Part shown: positions 42,414 to 50,068 of the stretch, piece by piece | How positions within the stretch are numbered: the first letter of the stretch is position 1 | Layout of the letters: each line of letters opens with the position of its first letter | DNA from: Luxibacter massiliensis | GTDB lineage: Bacteria; Bacillota; Clostridia; Lachnospirales; Lachnospiraceae | Assembly (NCBI RefSeq): GCF_900604355.1 | Contig: NZ_UWOE01000001.1 | Span: 1,612,001-1,676,000 of the forward strand | Length of the DNA: 64,000 nt | Reading direction: 5' to 3' | Translations under genes and position numbers: made by a program | Notes under the pieces: generated by a model | The model's database searches: none | The model's input: only the letters and a program-made list of their open reading frames with translations | Told to the model about the DNA's origin: nothing

Positions 42414-44096
42414 ATGGCTGAGACACATAGGAATAGAAGAAGAAAACCAAAAGATGATTTCCTGATGCAGGGGGCAATTCTGGCTATCGCAGGAGTCATT
42501 ACCAAGATTATCGGCGTGGTTTACAGAATCCCGCTCACGAATATTCTGGGAGATGAAGGGAATGGGTTTTATGGCTATGCTTTTGAGGTATATGCGACAG
42601 CCTTGATCCTATCCTCTTTGAGCCTTCCAACGGCCGTATCTAAGCTGGTATCAGCTAGGATGGCCATGCGGCAGAGAAGAAATGCATTCAGGGTCTTTGT
42701 ATGTTCCCTGTTTTTTTCTCTTATAACTGGTGCTGTGTTTGCCCTGATTATCTTTTTTGGGGCGGATGGCATTTCCACACATTTGATGGAATCTCCGCTG
42801 AGCGCCTATGCGCTGAAGGTGCTTGCGCCGGGGTTGTTTATTGTCTCCCTTTTGGGGGTACTCAGAGGTTACTTCCAAGGATTAGGCACCATGGTGCCCA
42901 CAGCCGTGTCCCAGGTCATTGAACAGATCATAAATGCAGCAGTAAGCCTGATTGGGGCCAGCATTTTATTTGGCATTGGTGTGAAGGCGGCTGAATCTAA
43001 AAAAATAGATCTCCTTGGGCCTGCCTATGGCGCAGCAGGGGGAACACTGGGGACTGTGGCAGGCGCTTTGTTTGCCTTAATTTTCCTTTTGTTTTCATTC
43101 TGGGCCTACAGAGGCACCATACGCCGGCAGATACGTTCAGACCATACGCGGCGGCAGGAGAGTTATGGGAGGCTGCTGAAAATCCTTCTTCTGACCATTG
43201 TCCCGGTTATTTTCAGTACAGCTATCTATAATATCAATCAAATTTTGGACATGACTATTTTTAATAAAATTATGGCTGCCCAGGGACTGGCTGAGGAAGA
43301 GTATATGGCTCTTCTGGGAATCTACACCGGAAAATATAATACATTGATTAATGTTCCCATGGCCATGGCAAATGGGTTGGCCGCATCTGTCATACCCAGC
43401 CTGACAGCGGCGGTAGCAGTCAACAACAGACAGCAGATACATGACAAGATCAACCAGTCAGTGCGTTTTACTATGCTGATTGCAATCCCCTGTTTTGTAG
43501 GGTTTGTGGTATTAGCCTCACCACTGATGGTGCTGCTTTACAATGATTCCAGCCGTACGCCGGCAATGCTTCTGGCCACCGGCGCTGTTACCTTAGTGTT
43601 CTACTGCTGGGCTACAGTGTCCAACTCCATACTTCAGGGACTGGACAAGATATCAAGTCCGGCTAAAAATGCGGGAATCTCTTTGGTAATACATATTGCC
43701 GCGCTTTTGATCATGCTGGTCGTGTTTAAATGGAATATTTATGCTTTGGTAGGCAGCAATATTGTATTTGCCCTTTGTATGTGCGTGCTGAATGTGAGGG
43801 ATATACAGAAAGCCAGCGGATACAGGCTTGAGATCGGGAAAACTTTCATCCGGCCGCTGATAGCTGCAGGGATTATGGGAGTTGTGACCTATGCCGTCCA
43901 TCTGGTCATGGACTTAGTCATCGGCGGACGGTTTGCCGCCACAGCAATTTCAATCTTATTCGCTGTGGTAGTATATGGAGTCAGCGTACTAAAGCTGGGG
44001 ACACTTTCGGATAGAGATATTATGGACCTGCCCCAGGGAAGGAAGATTCTCCGCCTGTGCAGAAGGTTCCACCTTTTGCCGCGCAGCGAGGAATAG
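42414..44096 (+). CDS. MATE-like lipid flippase (SpoVB/MurJ/YtgP group)
   Basis: A 560-aa membrane protein with about 14 helices. A basic N terminus (RNRRRKPKDDFLMQGAILAI) leads into GVITKIIGVVYRIPLTNILG, the start seen in SpoVB/YtgP-type polysaccharide flippases. Later GLGTMVPTAVSQVIEQIINA and PMAMANGLAASVIPSLTAAV are characteristic. It would move lipid-linked peptidoglycan or spore-cortex precursors across the membrane. GGAGGAAACTT precedes the ATG. SpoVB and the vegetative MurJ-type paralogues cannot be told apart here. Its stop codon abuts a repeat array. Confidence 0.88.
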   Translation: MAETHRNRRRKPKDDFLMQGAILAIAGVITKIIGVVYRIPLTNILGDEGNGFYGYAFEVYATALILSSLSLPTAVSKLVSARMAMRQRRNAFRVFVCSLFFSLITGAVFALIIFFGADGISTHLMESPLSAYALKVLAPGLFIVSLLGVLRGYFQGLGTMVPTAVSQVIEQIINAAVSLIGASILFGIGVKAAESKKIDLLGPAYGAAGGTLGTVAGALFALIFLLFSFWAYRGTIRRQIRSDHTRRQESYGRLLKILLLTIVPVIFSTAIYNINQILDMTIFNKIMAAQGLAEEEYMALLGIYTGKYNTLINVPMAMANGLAASVIPSLTAAVAVNNRQQIHDKINQSVRFTMLIAIPCFVGFVVLASPLMVLLYNDSSRTPAMLLATGAVTLVFYCWATVSNSILQGLDKISSPAKNAGISLVIHIAALLIMLVVFKWNIYALVGSNIVFALCMCVLNVRDIQKASGYRLEIGKTFIRPLIAAGIMGVVTYAVHLVMDLVIGGRFAATAISILFAVVVYGVSVLKLGTLSDRDIMDLPQGRKILRLCRRFHLLPRSEE

Positions 44097-44290
44097 GGCA
44101 TCCCCTAATGCATGCCCGAAGGGCGGTATTGTAGCTACGCTACAATATAATGTATACCCAAAGGGCATCCCCTAATACATGCCCAAAGGGCGGGATTGCA
44201 GCTGCACTACAATATAATGTATACCCAAAGGGCATCCCCCAATGCATGCCCGAAGGGCGGTATTGTAGCTACGCTACAATATAATGTATA
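44096..44290 (+). repeat. Modular palindromic repeat array, family 2, 67-bp period
   Basis: Three units start at 44096, 44163 and 44230. Each has GGGCATCCCC, AATGCATGCCC, GAAGGGCGG and then a hairpin ATTGTAGCTACGCTACAAT, ending ATAATGTATACCCAAA. The first half is the same as in the array at 33721 (reverse orientation) but the second hairpin differs entirely. In unit 2 the hairpin is changed to ATTGCAGCTGCACTACAAT, not a compensated change. The array starts at the last base of the flippase stop codon. Confidence 0.9.
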
Positions 44291-44303
44291 AAATGCTAAA
44301 AAT

Positions 44304-44369
44304 AGCCAATACTGTATGAAAAAAGGAGTTGGATCCTTATGAAGGCAAAATACTGTATTGGCTTTTTTG
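44304..44369 (+). promoter_or_regulatory. Terminator-like hairpin around the start codon of the BofC-like gene
   Basis: AGCCAATACTGTAT (44304-44317) pairs with ATACTGTATTGGCT (44350-44363) over 13 bp with one T-T mismatch, followed directly by a run of Ts (44363-44368). The loop contains AAAAGGAG and the ATG at 44339. It could attenuate transcription or limit initiation. Confidence 0.5.
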
Positions 44370-44701
44370 TTGGTGTTTTTTTAGTTGTATCGGCACTGGG
44401 CATTGGCTATCAGATAAGTTATCAGCATGTGATGGAGAAGCAGGCGGCTCAGGCAAAGACTGCGGAACAGGAAAACAAAAGCGTTACGACAAAGGGCAGT
44501 GCAACGAAAAATGAAGGATATTATATCTGTGAGCTCCATGGATATGTAGTGGTATATTTGAATGATAAAACTACAATCTATGAGGTGACAAATATTCCTG
44601 TATCTGACCTGCCCCAGGAAGTACAAGATGAACTTAGGAACGGAAAGTATGTGGAGAAGGAAGAAGAATTATATGCTTTTCTGGAAAATTATTCCAGTTA
44701 G
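44339..44701 (+). CDS. Small exported/membrane-anchored protein with BofC C-terminal-like domain
   Basis: A 120-aa protein. Residues 1-28 form a signal anchor (YCIGFFVGVFLVVSALGIGY), 29-58 a hydrophilic linker, and 60-118 a domain reading GYYICELHGYVVVYLNDKTT and VTNIPVSDLPQEVQDELRNG. This resembles the C-terminal domain of BofC, which tunes the sigma-K checkpoint from the forespore side; the assignment is tentative. AAAAGGAG lies about 10 nt before the ATG but inside a hairpin loop. Family-2 repeats flank the gene on both sides. Confidence 0.7.
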   Translation: MKAKYCIGFFVGVFLVVSALGIGYQISYQHVMEKQAAQAKTAEQENKSVTTKGSATKNEGYYICELHGYVVVYLNDKTTIYEVTNIPVSDLPQEVQDELRNGKYVEKEEELYAFLENYSS

Positions 44702-44770
44702 GGTATACCTTATTGGACAAAGTCCACCCACCCGAAGGGCGTGTATTGCGGGGTGCCCGGATGGGTATAC
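44701..44770 (+). repeat. Modular palindromic repeat, family 2, single unit
   Basis: A 70-bp unit GGGTATACC...GGGTATAC with hairpin TGGACAAAGTCCA, where the closing pair is T-A instead of the C-G in the 33721 array. The second stem GGGCG/TGCCC is kept with a G-U. It begins at the last base of the BofC-like stop codon. Confidence 0.85.
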
Positions 44771-44876
44771 GATTTGAGAGTACACTGGCCTGCCAGTTTC
44801 TTAAAACTGAAAGTGGACGAAACTTGACAAATGGTGTAAGATAGGTGGTGCAGATTACAAACAGCGCGGAGGGAAT

Positions 44877-45098
44877 ATGGACGGACAAAAGATTAAAAGA
44901 ATCAATGAGTTATATAGGAAATCAAAGGCTGAGGGACTGACGGAGGACGAGCGTACAGAGCAAAAAATCTTGCGCCAGGAATATATAGATTCTTTCAGGC
45001 GTAACCTGCGCAGCCAGCTTGACAGAATTGATATCGAGGAAAAGGATGGGTCAATTGTGAATCTGGGTGAGAAATTTGGGAACAAAAAAGGAAATTAG
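44877..45098 (+). CDS. DUF896 (YnzC/YozN-like) small protein
   Basis: A 73-aa highly charged, helical protein: IKRINELYRKSKAEGLTEDE then RQEYIDSFRRNLRSQLDRI, the DUF896 signature of short Firmicute proteins of unknown role. GCGGAGGGAAT precedes the ATG. Its last 32 bases overlap the start of the next gene. Confidence 0.88.
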   Translation: MDGQKIKRINELYRKSKAEGLTEDERTEQKILRQEYIDSFRRNLRSQLDRIDIEEKDGSIVNLGEKFGNKKGN

Positions 45099-45708
45099 AC
45101 AGCTGGGGATGCGCAGCAGGGCGGGGATACCCCCTGAAAAGAGACAAGCTTTTAGTCTTGAGATACAGAAAAAAGTGGCAGAACACCCTTTTTACCTTGA
45201 GGCAGAAGAAATTTACTGTTATGTTGCTTTTAGGGATGAGGTTTCCACCTCTTTTTTGTTGGAAACTTCATGGGAAATGGGGAAAAAGGTGGCGGTGCCC
45301 AAAGTTTTTGTGGATAAACCATCCCGATCCCACCAGGCTGGCACTGATCACTTACTTAGACCAGGGACGGAGGCCAAATTAAAGGTGCAGCCTTCCATGG
45401 AATTCTATTATATAAACCGTATGGAGGAGCTGTCAGGCGGGTATAACGGCATTCTGGAGCCAAGAGATACCCGGCATCCGGCGGAGGGAAATCATGTCCT
45501 CGTCATCATGCCAGGTTTGGCTTTTGACCCCCATGGGGGCAGAATCGGGTATGGCGGCGGTTTTTATGATGCCTACTTGCGGCGCCATCCTCATTACAGG
45601 CGGATGGCACTGGCATATTCTGCACAGTGTTTCCCTGAGGTTTTCCAGGAACCTTGGGATATAAGGCCTGAATGGATTATCACAGAAAAGGAGACATACA
45701 TATGCTGA
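45067..45708 (+). CDS. 5-formyltetrahydrofolate cyclo-ligase
   Basis: A 213-aa ATP-dependent enzyme converting 5-formyl-THF to methenyl-THF, recycling a dead-end folate. KKEIRQLGMRSRAGIPPEKR starts it and EEIYCYVAFRDEVST follows. GIGYGGGFYDAYLRR appears as GRIGYGGGFYDAYLRRHP (about 158-175), the diagnostic motif. The start is probably GTG 45067 or TTG 45076, both inside the DUF896 gene; a later ATG (45109) would cut into the conserved N terminus. It complements the fhs-folD genes elsewhere in the window. Confidence 0.92.
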   Translation: MRNLGTKKEIRQLGMRSRAGIPPEKRQAFSLEIQKKVAEHPFYLEAEEIYCYVAFRDEVSTSFLLETSWEMGKKVAVPKVFVDKPSRSHQAGTDHLLRPGTEAKLKVQPSMEFYYINRMEELSGGYNGILEPRDTRHPAEGNHVLVIMPGLAFDPHGGRIGYGGGFYDAYLRRHPHYRRMALAYSAQCFPEVFQEPWDIRPEWIITEKETYIC

Positions 45709-45884
45709 CAGGACTTCCGGCTGACCCGGTTATTTTATTGAGTGTAGTAAATACGAAGCTCAGAGATTACTATGATACACTAAATGCATTGTGTGAAGAT
45801 ATGGATGTGGCAAAAGAGGAGCTAGTCTTAAAGCTTGGCAGCATTGGATATGAGTATGATAGTCAGGCAAACCAATTTATCTGA
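45702..45884 (+). CDS. DUF4250 small protein
   Basis: A 60-aa protein, LTGLPADPVILLSVVNTKLR then DYYDTLNALCEDMDVAKEEL, matching DUF4250, a short family common in Lachnospiraceae with no known function. ATG 45702 overlaps the end of the cyclo-ligase gene by 7 bp. It ends just before repeat copy F. Confidence 0.85.
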   Translation: MLTGLPADPVILLSVVNTKLRDYYDTLNALCEDMDVAKEELVLKLGSIGYEYDSQANQFI

Positions 45885-45886
45885 CT

Positions 45887-46010
45887 TTTATTCCCGCAGG
45901 CAACCAGCTAGGCAGACATGTATATGTCCGGCTGGCGGCTGCCGCGAGGGCCTGATACTCTGGGGCCTGCGTCGCTGCTAGTTTGACGCCCAGTATGTTT
46001 GCAGCGGGTT
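45887..46010 (-). repeat. Dispersed structured repeat, family 1, copy F (reverse, long form)
   Basis: Starts TTTTATTCCCGC. It contains GACATGTATATGTC, the arms now CCAG/CTGG instead of CCAA/TTGG, and GCTAGTTTGACGCCC matching the long form of copy C. The far part continues to about 46010. Confidence 0.83.
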
Positions 46011-46028
46011 CTCTTTTACATACCCATT

Positions 46029-46075
46029 CAGGCATATTGAATCCATGGACAATACGAAGAGATTCAATATGCCTG
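46029..46075. other. Perfect 15-bp hairpin upstream of miaB
   Basis: CAGGCATATTGAATC (46029-46043) and GATTCAATATGCCTG (46061-46075), with a 17-nt loop. No T-run follows on either strand, so it is not a normal terminator. It ends 36 bp before the miaB start. Confidence 0.6.
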
Positions 46076-46111
46076 TAGGATAAGGGACGGAAAATTAAGC
46101 AAAAGAAATAT

Positions 46112-47590
46112 ATGAAAGCAGAAGATGGAGAAAAATACATAGTGATGAAAGAATTTGATTATACTAAAATGGATCTGACAGAAGAAGCGCCTGCCCGGGA
46201 ACCGGACAGGCAGTACTACTTTATGGCAAAGGCAAGGGAATACTTGAAAAAAGAGTCAGAAGAGGCGGGAAGGCCGTTAACTTTCTGCGTTACTACATTT
46301 GGATGCCAGATGAATGCCAGGGATTCGGAAAAACTGACAGGAATCCTGGAGCAGGTCGGCTATGTGGAAGAGCCAGACGAAGAGAAAGCAGATTTTGTCA
46401 TATACAATACTTGTACTGTGCGGGAAAATGCAAACCAAAGAGTGTATGGCAGGCTGGGGCAGCTGGGGAAAGCCAAAAAATCCAATCCCCATATGCGTAT
46501 TGGACTGTGCGGCTGCATGATGCAGGAATCTGCGGTAGTTGAAAAACTCAAAAAAAGCTACCGCTTTGTGGATTTGATTTTTGGAACCCACAATATCTAT
46601 AAATTTGCGGAGTTAATAGCCACACGGATGGAATCAGGGCGCATGGTAATCGATATATGGAAGGATACAGATAAGATTGTGGAAGATCTCCCCAGTGAGC
46701 GGAAGTATTCTTTTAAATCTGGTGTAAATATTATGTTTGGCTGCAATAATTTCTGCAGTTACTGTATTGTTCCCTATGTCCGGGGGAGAGAGAGGAGCCG
46801 GAACCCGGGAGATATTCTTAAAGAAATCAGGCATCTTGCCGGCGACGGCGTAGTGGAGGTCATGCTGCTTGGGCAAAATGTCAATTCCTACGGAAAGACA
46901 TTGGACCATCCCATAAATTTCGCGCAGCTTTTACAGGAAGTTGAAAAAATAGACGGCATTGAAAGGATCCGTTTTATGACATCACATCCAAAAGACCTGT
47001 CGGATGAACTGATAAAAGTCATGAAACATTCCAGCAAAATATGCAGGCACCTCCATCTTCCAGTACAGTCAGGAAGCACACGGATACTGGAAAAAATGAA
47101 CCGCAGATATACAAAGGAGCAGTATCTGAACCTGGTAGATAAGATTAAAAAGGCCATCCCAGATATTTCATTGACTACTGATATTATAGTTGGGTTCCCT
47201 GGGGAGACTGAGGAGGACTTCTTAGACACATTGGATGTAGTGCGAAAGGTGCGCTATGACAGCGCATTTACCTTTATTTATTCAAAACGCAGCGGTACCC
47301 CTGCAGCAGCCATGGAAGAGCAGGTTCCCGATAAAGTGGTCAAGGAAAGGTTTCATCGGCTGCTGGGTGAAGTCCAGGATATTTCCAGCGAAGTCTGCGG
47401 TGTACACACGTATACAATACAAAAAGTGCTTGTGGAAGCAGTGAATGACCATGACAGTTCCCTGGTGACTGGCAGGATGAGCAACAATCTGCTTGTACAT
47501 TTCCCAGGGGGAGGCAATTTGATTGGCCAGTTTGTAAAAGTGAAGCTTCTGGAATGCCGCGGGTTTTATTATCTTGGAGAGAGGGTTTAA
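46112..47590 (+). CDS. miaB: tRNA-2-methylthio-N6-dimethylallyladenosine synthase
   Basis: Radical-SAM methylthiotransferase modifying A37 of tRNAs after MiaA. The 492-aa protein has an N-terminal UPF0004 domain (CVTTFGCQMNARDSEK, then YNTCTVRENANQ and GLCGCMMQE) with three cluster cysteines. The radical SAM motif CNNFCSYCIVPYVRGRERSR is at about 211-230. A C-terminal TRAM domain starts about 425. The start is uncertain: ATG 46112 has no clear ribosome site, and ATG 46145 is an alternative. miaA is in this window at 54793. Confidence 0.95.
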   Translation: MKAEDGEKYIVMKEFDYTKMDLTEEAPAREPDRQYYFMAKAREYLKKESEEAGRPLTFCVTTFGCQMNARDSEKLTGILEQVGYVEEPDEEKADFVIYNTCTVRENANQRVYGRLGQLGKAKKSNPHMRIGLCGCMMQESAVVEKLKKSYRFVDLIFGTHNIYKFAELIATRMESGRMVIDIWKDTDKIVEDLPSERKYSFKSGVNIMFGCNNFCSYCIVPYVRGRERSRNPGDILKEIRHLAGDGVVEVMLLGQNVNSYGKTLDHPINFAQLLQEVEKIDGIERIRFMTSHPKDLSDELIKVMKHSSKICRHLHLPVQSGSTRILEKMNRRYTKEQYLNLVDKIKKAIPDISLTTDIIVGFPGETEEDFLDTLDVVRKVRYDSAFTFIYSKRSGTPAAAMEEQVPDKVVKERFHRLLGEVQDISSEVCGVHTYTIQKVLVEAVNDHDSSLVTGRMSNNLLVHFPGGGNLIGQFVKVKLLECRGFYYLGERV

Positions 47591-47654
47591 TTGTGCAGGG
47601 CGCGGCATACCATAGGTAAAAACAGAATTTAGCTGCAGGAAATTAGAAGTCAGA

Positions 47655-47683
47655 TTGACAAAAAATACCTTTGGGATTATAAT
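47655..47683 (+). promoter_or_regulatory. Promoter of the second chemoreceptor
   Basis: TTGACA (47655-47660), a 17-bp spacer and TATAAT (47678-47683), a perfect sigma-A match 39 bp before the gene start. No sigma-D motif is seen. Confidence 0.85.
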
Positions 47684-47722
47684 AACAGTAATTGTTACTA
47701 AAAAATAAGGAGGAAATGCGAC

Positions 47723-49303
47723 ATGCAGATAAGGAAAGTAGTCTACAGCATCTTAGCATGGCTTCTGGTATTGGGCCTGGCAGGGGCATTAACCATGTTT
47801 ATGATGCTGGATTCTAACAGAGTCCATGGACGTGTTGTAAATTACAGCGGCATGGTCCGCGGCGGGGCACAGAGGATTGCGAAACTTCATCTTTTGAATG
47901 AGCCAGTGGATGATGCCATTGCAGGCCTGGAAAAGAATATAGAGGGCCTGATTGAAGGGAATGAAGAATTAGGGCTTCCGGAGGCAAAGGATCAGGAATT
48001 CCGTGAAGCCATGGAGGCAGTCCGTACATATTGGGAGGACGAACTGAAGCAGGAGATGATCCATGCGGAGGGAGAGCATAATCTTCAGAGCCTGTTTGAA
48101 AAAAGTGAACAGTTTTTTGAGCTGACAAACGTGGCGGTAGATGCGGCAGAGGCATCTTCTGTACAGGGAATTAACCGCATGAAAGTGGCGGCAGTCATTA
48201 CATTTTTAGTAAATCTGGTATGTATCGTGATTATTGGAGTGATTATCAGCCGGAAGATTCTGCGTCCCCTTAGATATCTGGAGAGAGGAGTGGCCCAGGT
48301 ATCCCAGGGAGACTTATCCGCCCAGATCGAGTATGAATCGAAAGATGAATTAGGCGCCCTGGCAGAGAGCATGCGCCATATGATTCAGAATCTGCGCCAG
48401 TATATCCAGGATATCCAGTTTAAGCTTCAGGAGCTTTCCAAGGGAAATTTAAACCTGGAGGTAAATTCAGATTTCCAGGGAGATTTCGTTACAATTGAAG
48501 AATCCATGGAACGGATTATAACATCATTGAATGAAACAATGAATGGAATTGGGGAAAGTGCGGAACAGGTGGCGGCAAGCTCCGCCCAGCTTGCATCCAG
48601 TATCCAGCTGACCGCAGAAGGGTCTGCCGAAGAGGCCCAGTCCATGGAAAAACTTACGTACACAATCACGGATATTTCCAACCAGGTTGGCCATACAGCG
48701 GACAATGCTGCCCACGCAGGAAATATGGTACAGAATGTATGTGAGCAGATCGAGCGCTGTGGGGCGGAGATGCAGCATATGGTGACGGCCATGGAGCATA
48801 TCTCCAAAAGTTCAGAGGGCATTGAAAAGATTACAAAAACTATCCAGGATATATCTTTCCAGACCAATATCCTGGCTTTAAATGCGGCAGTGGAGGCCGC
48901 CCGTGCCGGAGAAGCGGGGAAAGGTTTTGCAATCGTGGCAGATGAAGTGCGGGAACTGGCAAATAAGAGCGGGGAATCTGTTAAAAGTACAGAAGCCTTG
49001 GTTCGGGAAACTATGACAGCAGTGAAAAACGGGACAGAAACAGCCGGGCAGACCGCGGAACTTTTAAAAGAGGTTGTAACCATGGCACAGGAAGTTACAG
49101 GCGCCGTTGATTCTATTACAGGGGCAACAGCAGAACAGTCCAGATCTATTGAAGATGTGATGGAAGGCATCCGGAAGATTACAGGGGTGGTACAGTCAAA
49201 CAGCGCCACCACCGAAGAAAGTGCGGCTTCTGGCGAGGAAGTATCTGGCCAGGCACAGATTTTAAAAGGATTGGTAGGCCATTTCCAGCTCAAAAAAGCC
49301 TGA
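47723..49303 (+). CDS. Methyl-accepting chemotaxis protein with PilJ/NarX-like sensor
   Basis: A 526-aa receptor. Helix 1 is at about 7-32. The external helical bundle (33-150) begins NYSGMVRGGAQRIAKLHLLN, like the PilJ/NarX type of sensor. Helix 2 is about 154-176, then HAMP (ILRPLRYLERGVAQVSQGDL). The signalling tip is NILALNAAVEAARAGEAGKG (about 382-401). AAGGAGGAAATGCGAC precedes the ATG. No che genes are nearby. Confidence 0.9.
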   Translation: MQIRKVVYSILAWLLVLGLAGALTMFMMLDSNRVHGRVVNYSGMVRGGAQRIAKLHLLNEPVDDAIAGLEKNIEGLIEGNEELGLPEAKDQEFREAMEAVRTYWEDELKQEMIHAEGEHNLQSLFEKSEQFFELTNVAVDAAEASSVQGINRMKVAAVITFLVNLVCIVIIGVIISRKILRPLRYLERGVAQVSQGDLSAQIEYESKDELGALAESMRHMIQNLRQYIQDIQFKLQELSKGNLNLEVNSDFQGDFVTIEESMERIITSLNETMNGIGESAEQVAASSAQLASSIQLTAEGSAEEAQSMEKLTYTITDISNQVGHTADNAAHAGNMVQNVCEQIERCGAEMQHMVTAMEHISKSSEGIEKITKTIQDISFQTNILALNAAVEAARAGEAGKGFAIVADEVRELANKSGESVKSTEALVRETMTAVKNGTETAGQTAELLKEVVTMAQEVTGAVDSITGATAEQSRSIEDVMEGIRKITGVVQSNSATTEESAASGEEVSGQAQILKGLVGHFQLKKA

Positions 49304-49383
49304 CGCTTCATTTTTGTGGTGACGGCCATTTTTCTGGAATATTACAACATAGAGGCCAAAGTGTGGCTGGGACATCTGTGGAA

Positions 49384-49475
49384 GTCCGATACCCTGATGC
49401 TTGCCTCGCAGTATTTGACCCCGCGGCAGCCGCCAACTGGACATGTCCGCTTGGCCCGCTGCCCGGGAGAATAAA
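49384..49475 (+). repeat. Dispersed structured repeat, family 1, copy G
   Basis: Compact copy: the central hairpin has lost its loop, leaving GGACATGTCC. GCGGCAGCCGCCAA before it and CTTGGCCCGCTGCCCGGGA after it retain the outer pairing, and it ends AATAAA. Confidence 0.8.
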
Positions 49476-49507
49476 ATAACAAATAAATACCAGCTATATT
49501 TTATGTA

Positions 49508-49551
49508 AAAGCGTCCAGACTATATATAACATCTATATAGGAGGGCGCTTT
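49508..49551 (+). promoter_or_regulatory. Hairpin pairing the Shine-Dalgarno of the next gene
   Basis: AAAGCGTCC (49508-49516) pairs with GGGCGCTTT (49543-49551), one G-U included; an inner TATATA/TATATA pair is possible. The right arm includes part of AGGAGGG, the ribosome binding site for the start at 49556. Confidence 0.45.
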
Positions 49552-49555
49552 ATCT

Positions 49556-49972
49556 GTGAAAAAATTGAGTGAATATCTGCTTCTCTGGGCCCTGGGAGGT
49601 ACGATTTATTATACATTTGAAGTTGTGTTTAGGGGATTTTCCCACTGGTCTATGTTTTTGCTGGGCGGGTTCTGCCTTGTGTTTTTTGCACAGCAGGGCC
49701 TGTGGGTAAAGTGGGAGGATCCCCTTTGGATACAGGTGGTACGGTGTGTTCTTTTCGTGACAGCAGGAGAATTTATCACAGGCATCATTGTCAACAAATG
49801 GCTTGGCTGGAATGTGTGGGATTACTCAGACCAGCCTTTGCAGCTGTTTGGACAGATATGCGCGCCTTTTGCAGTCATATTTTCAGGACTGTGCGTCCTT
49901 GGCCTGTTTTTATCTGCCTATCTGCTTTACTGGCTATATGGAGAAGAAAAACCTCGTTTCCATGTATTATAA
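49556..49972 (+). CDS. Putative ABC-transporter permease-like membrane protein (CmpB-type family)
   Basis: A 138-aa protein with four membrane helices (about 8-24, 31-50, 62-82, 103-127). Between helices 3 and 4 lies GEFITGIIVNKWLGWNVWDY, typical of a family annotated as putative ABC-transporter type IV/CmpB. No ATPase is adjacent, and true transport function is not established. The start is GTG with AGGAGGG about 10 nt upstream, inside a hairpin. Confidence 0.75.
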   Translation: MKKLSEYLLLWALGGTIYYTFEVVFRGFSHWSMFLLGGFCLVFFAQQGLWVKWEDPLWIQVVRCVLFVTAGEFITGIIVNKWLGWNVWDYSDQPLQLFGQICAPFAVIFSGLCVLGLFLSAYLLYWLYGEEKPRFHVL

Positions 49973-50003
49973 GGGATCCCGGGAAGGGACGGAAAAATTC
50001 TCT

Positions 50004-50031
50004 TTCACAACTTTTCAAAAAATGCTATACT
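50004..50031 (+). promoter_or_regulatory. Promoter of mutS
   Basis: TTCACA (50004-50009), a 16-bp spacer and TATACT (50026-50031), 37 bp before the start. Confidence 0.5.
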
Positions 50032-50068
50032 ATATGAGGAAATTTGGAATACGAAAGGAAGAAAAAGC

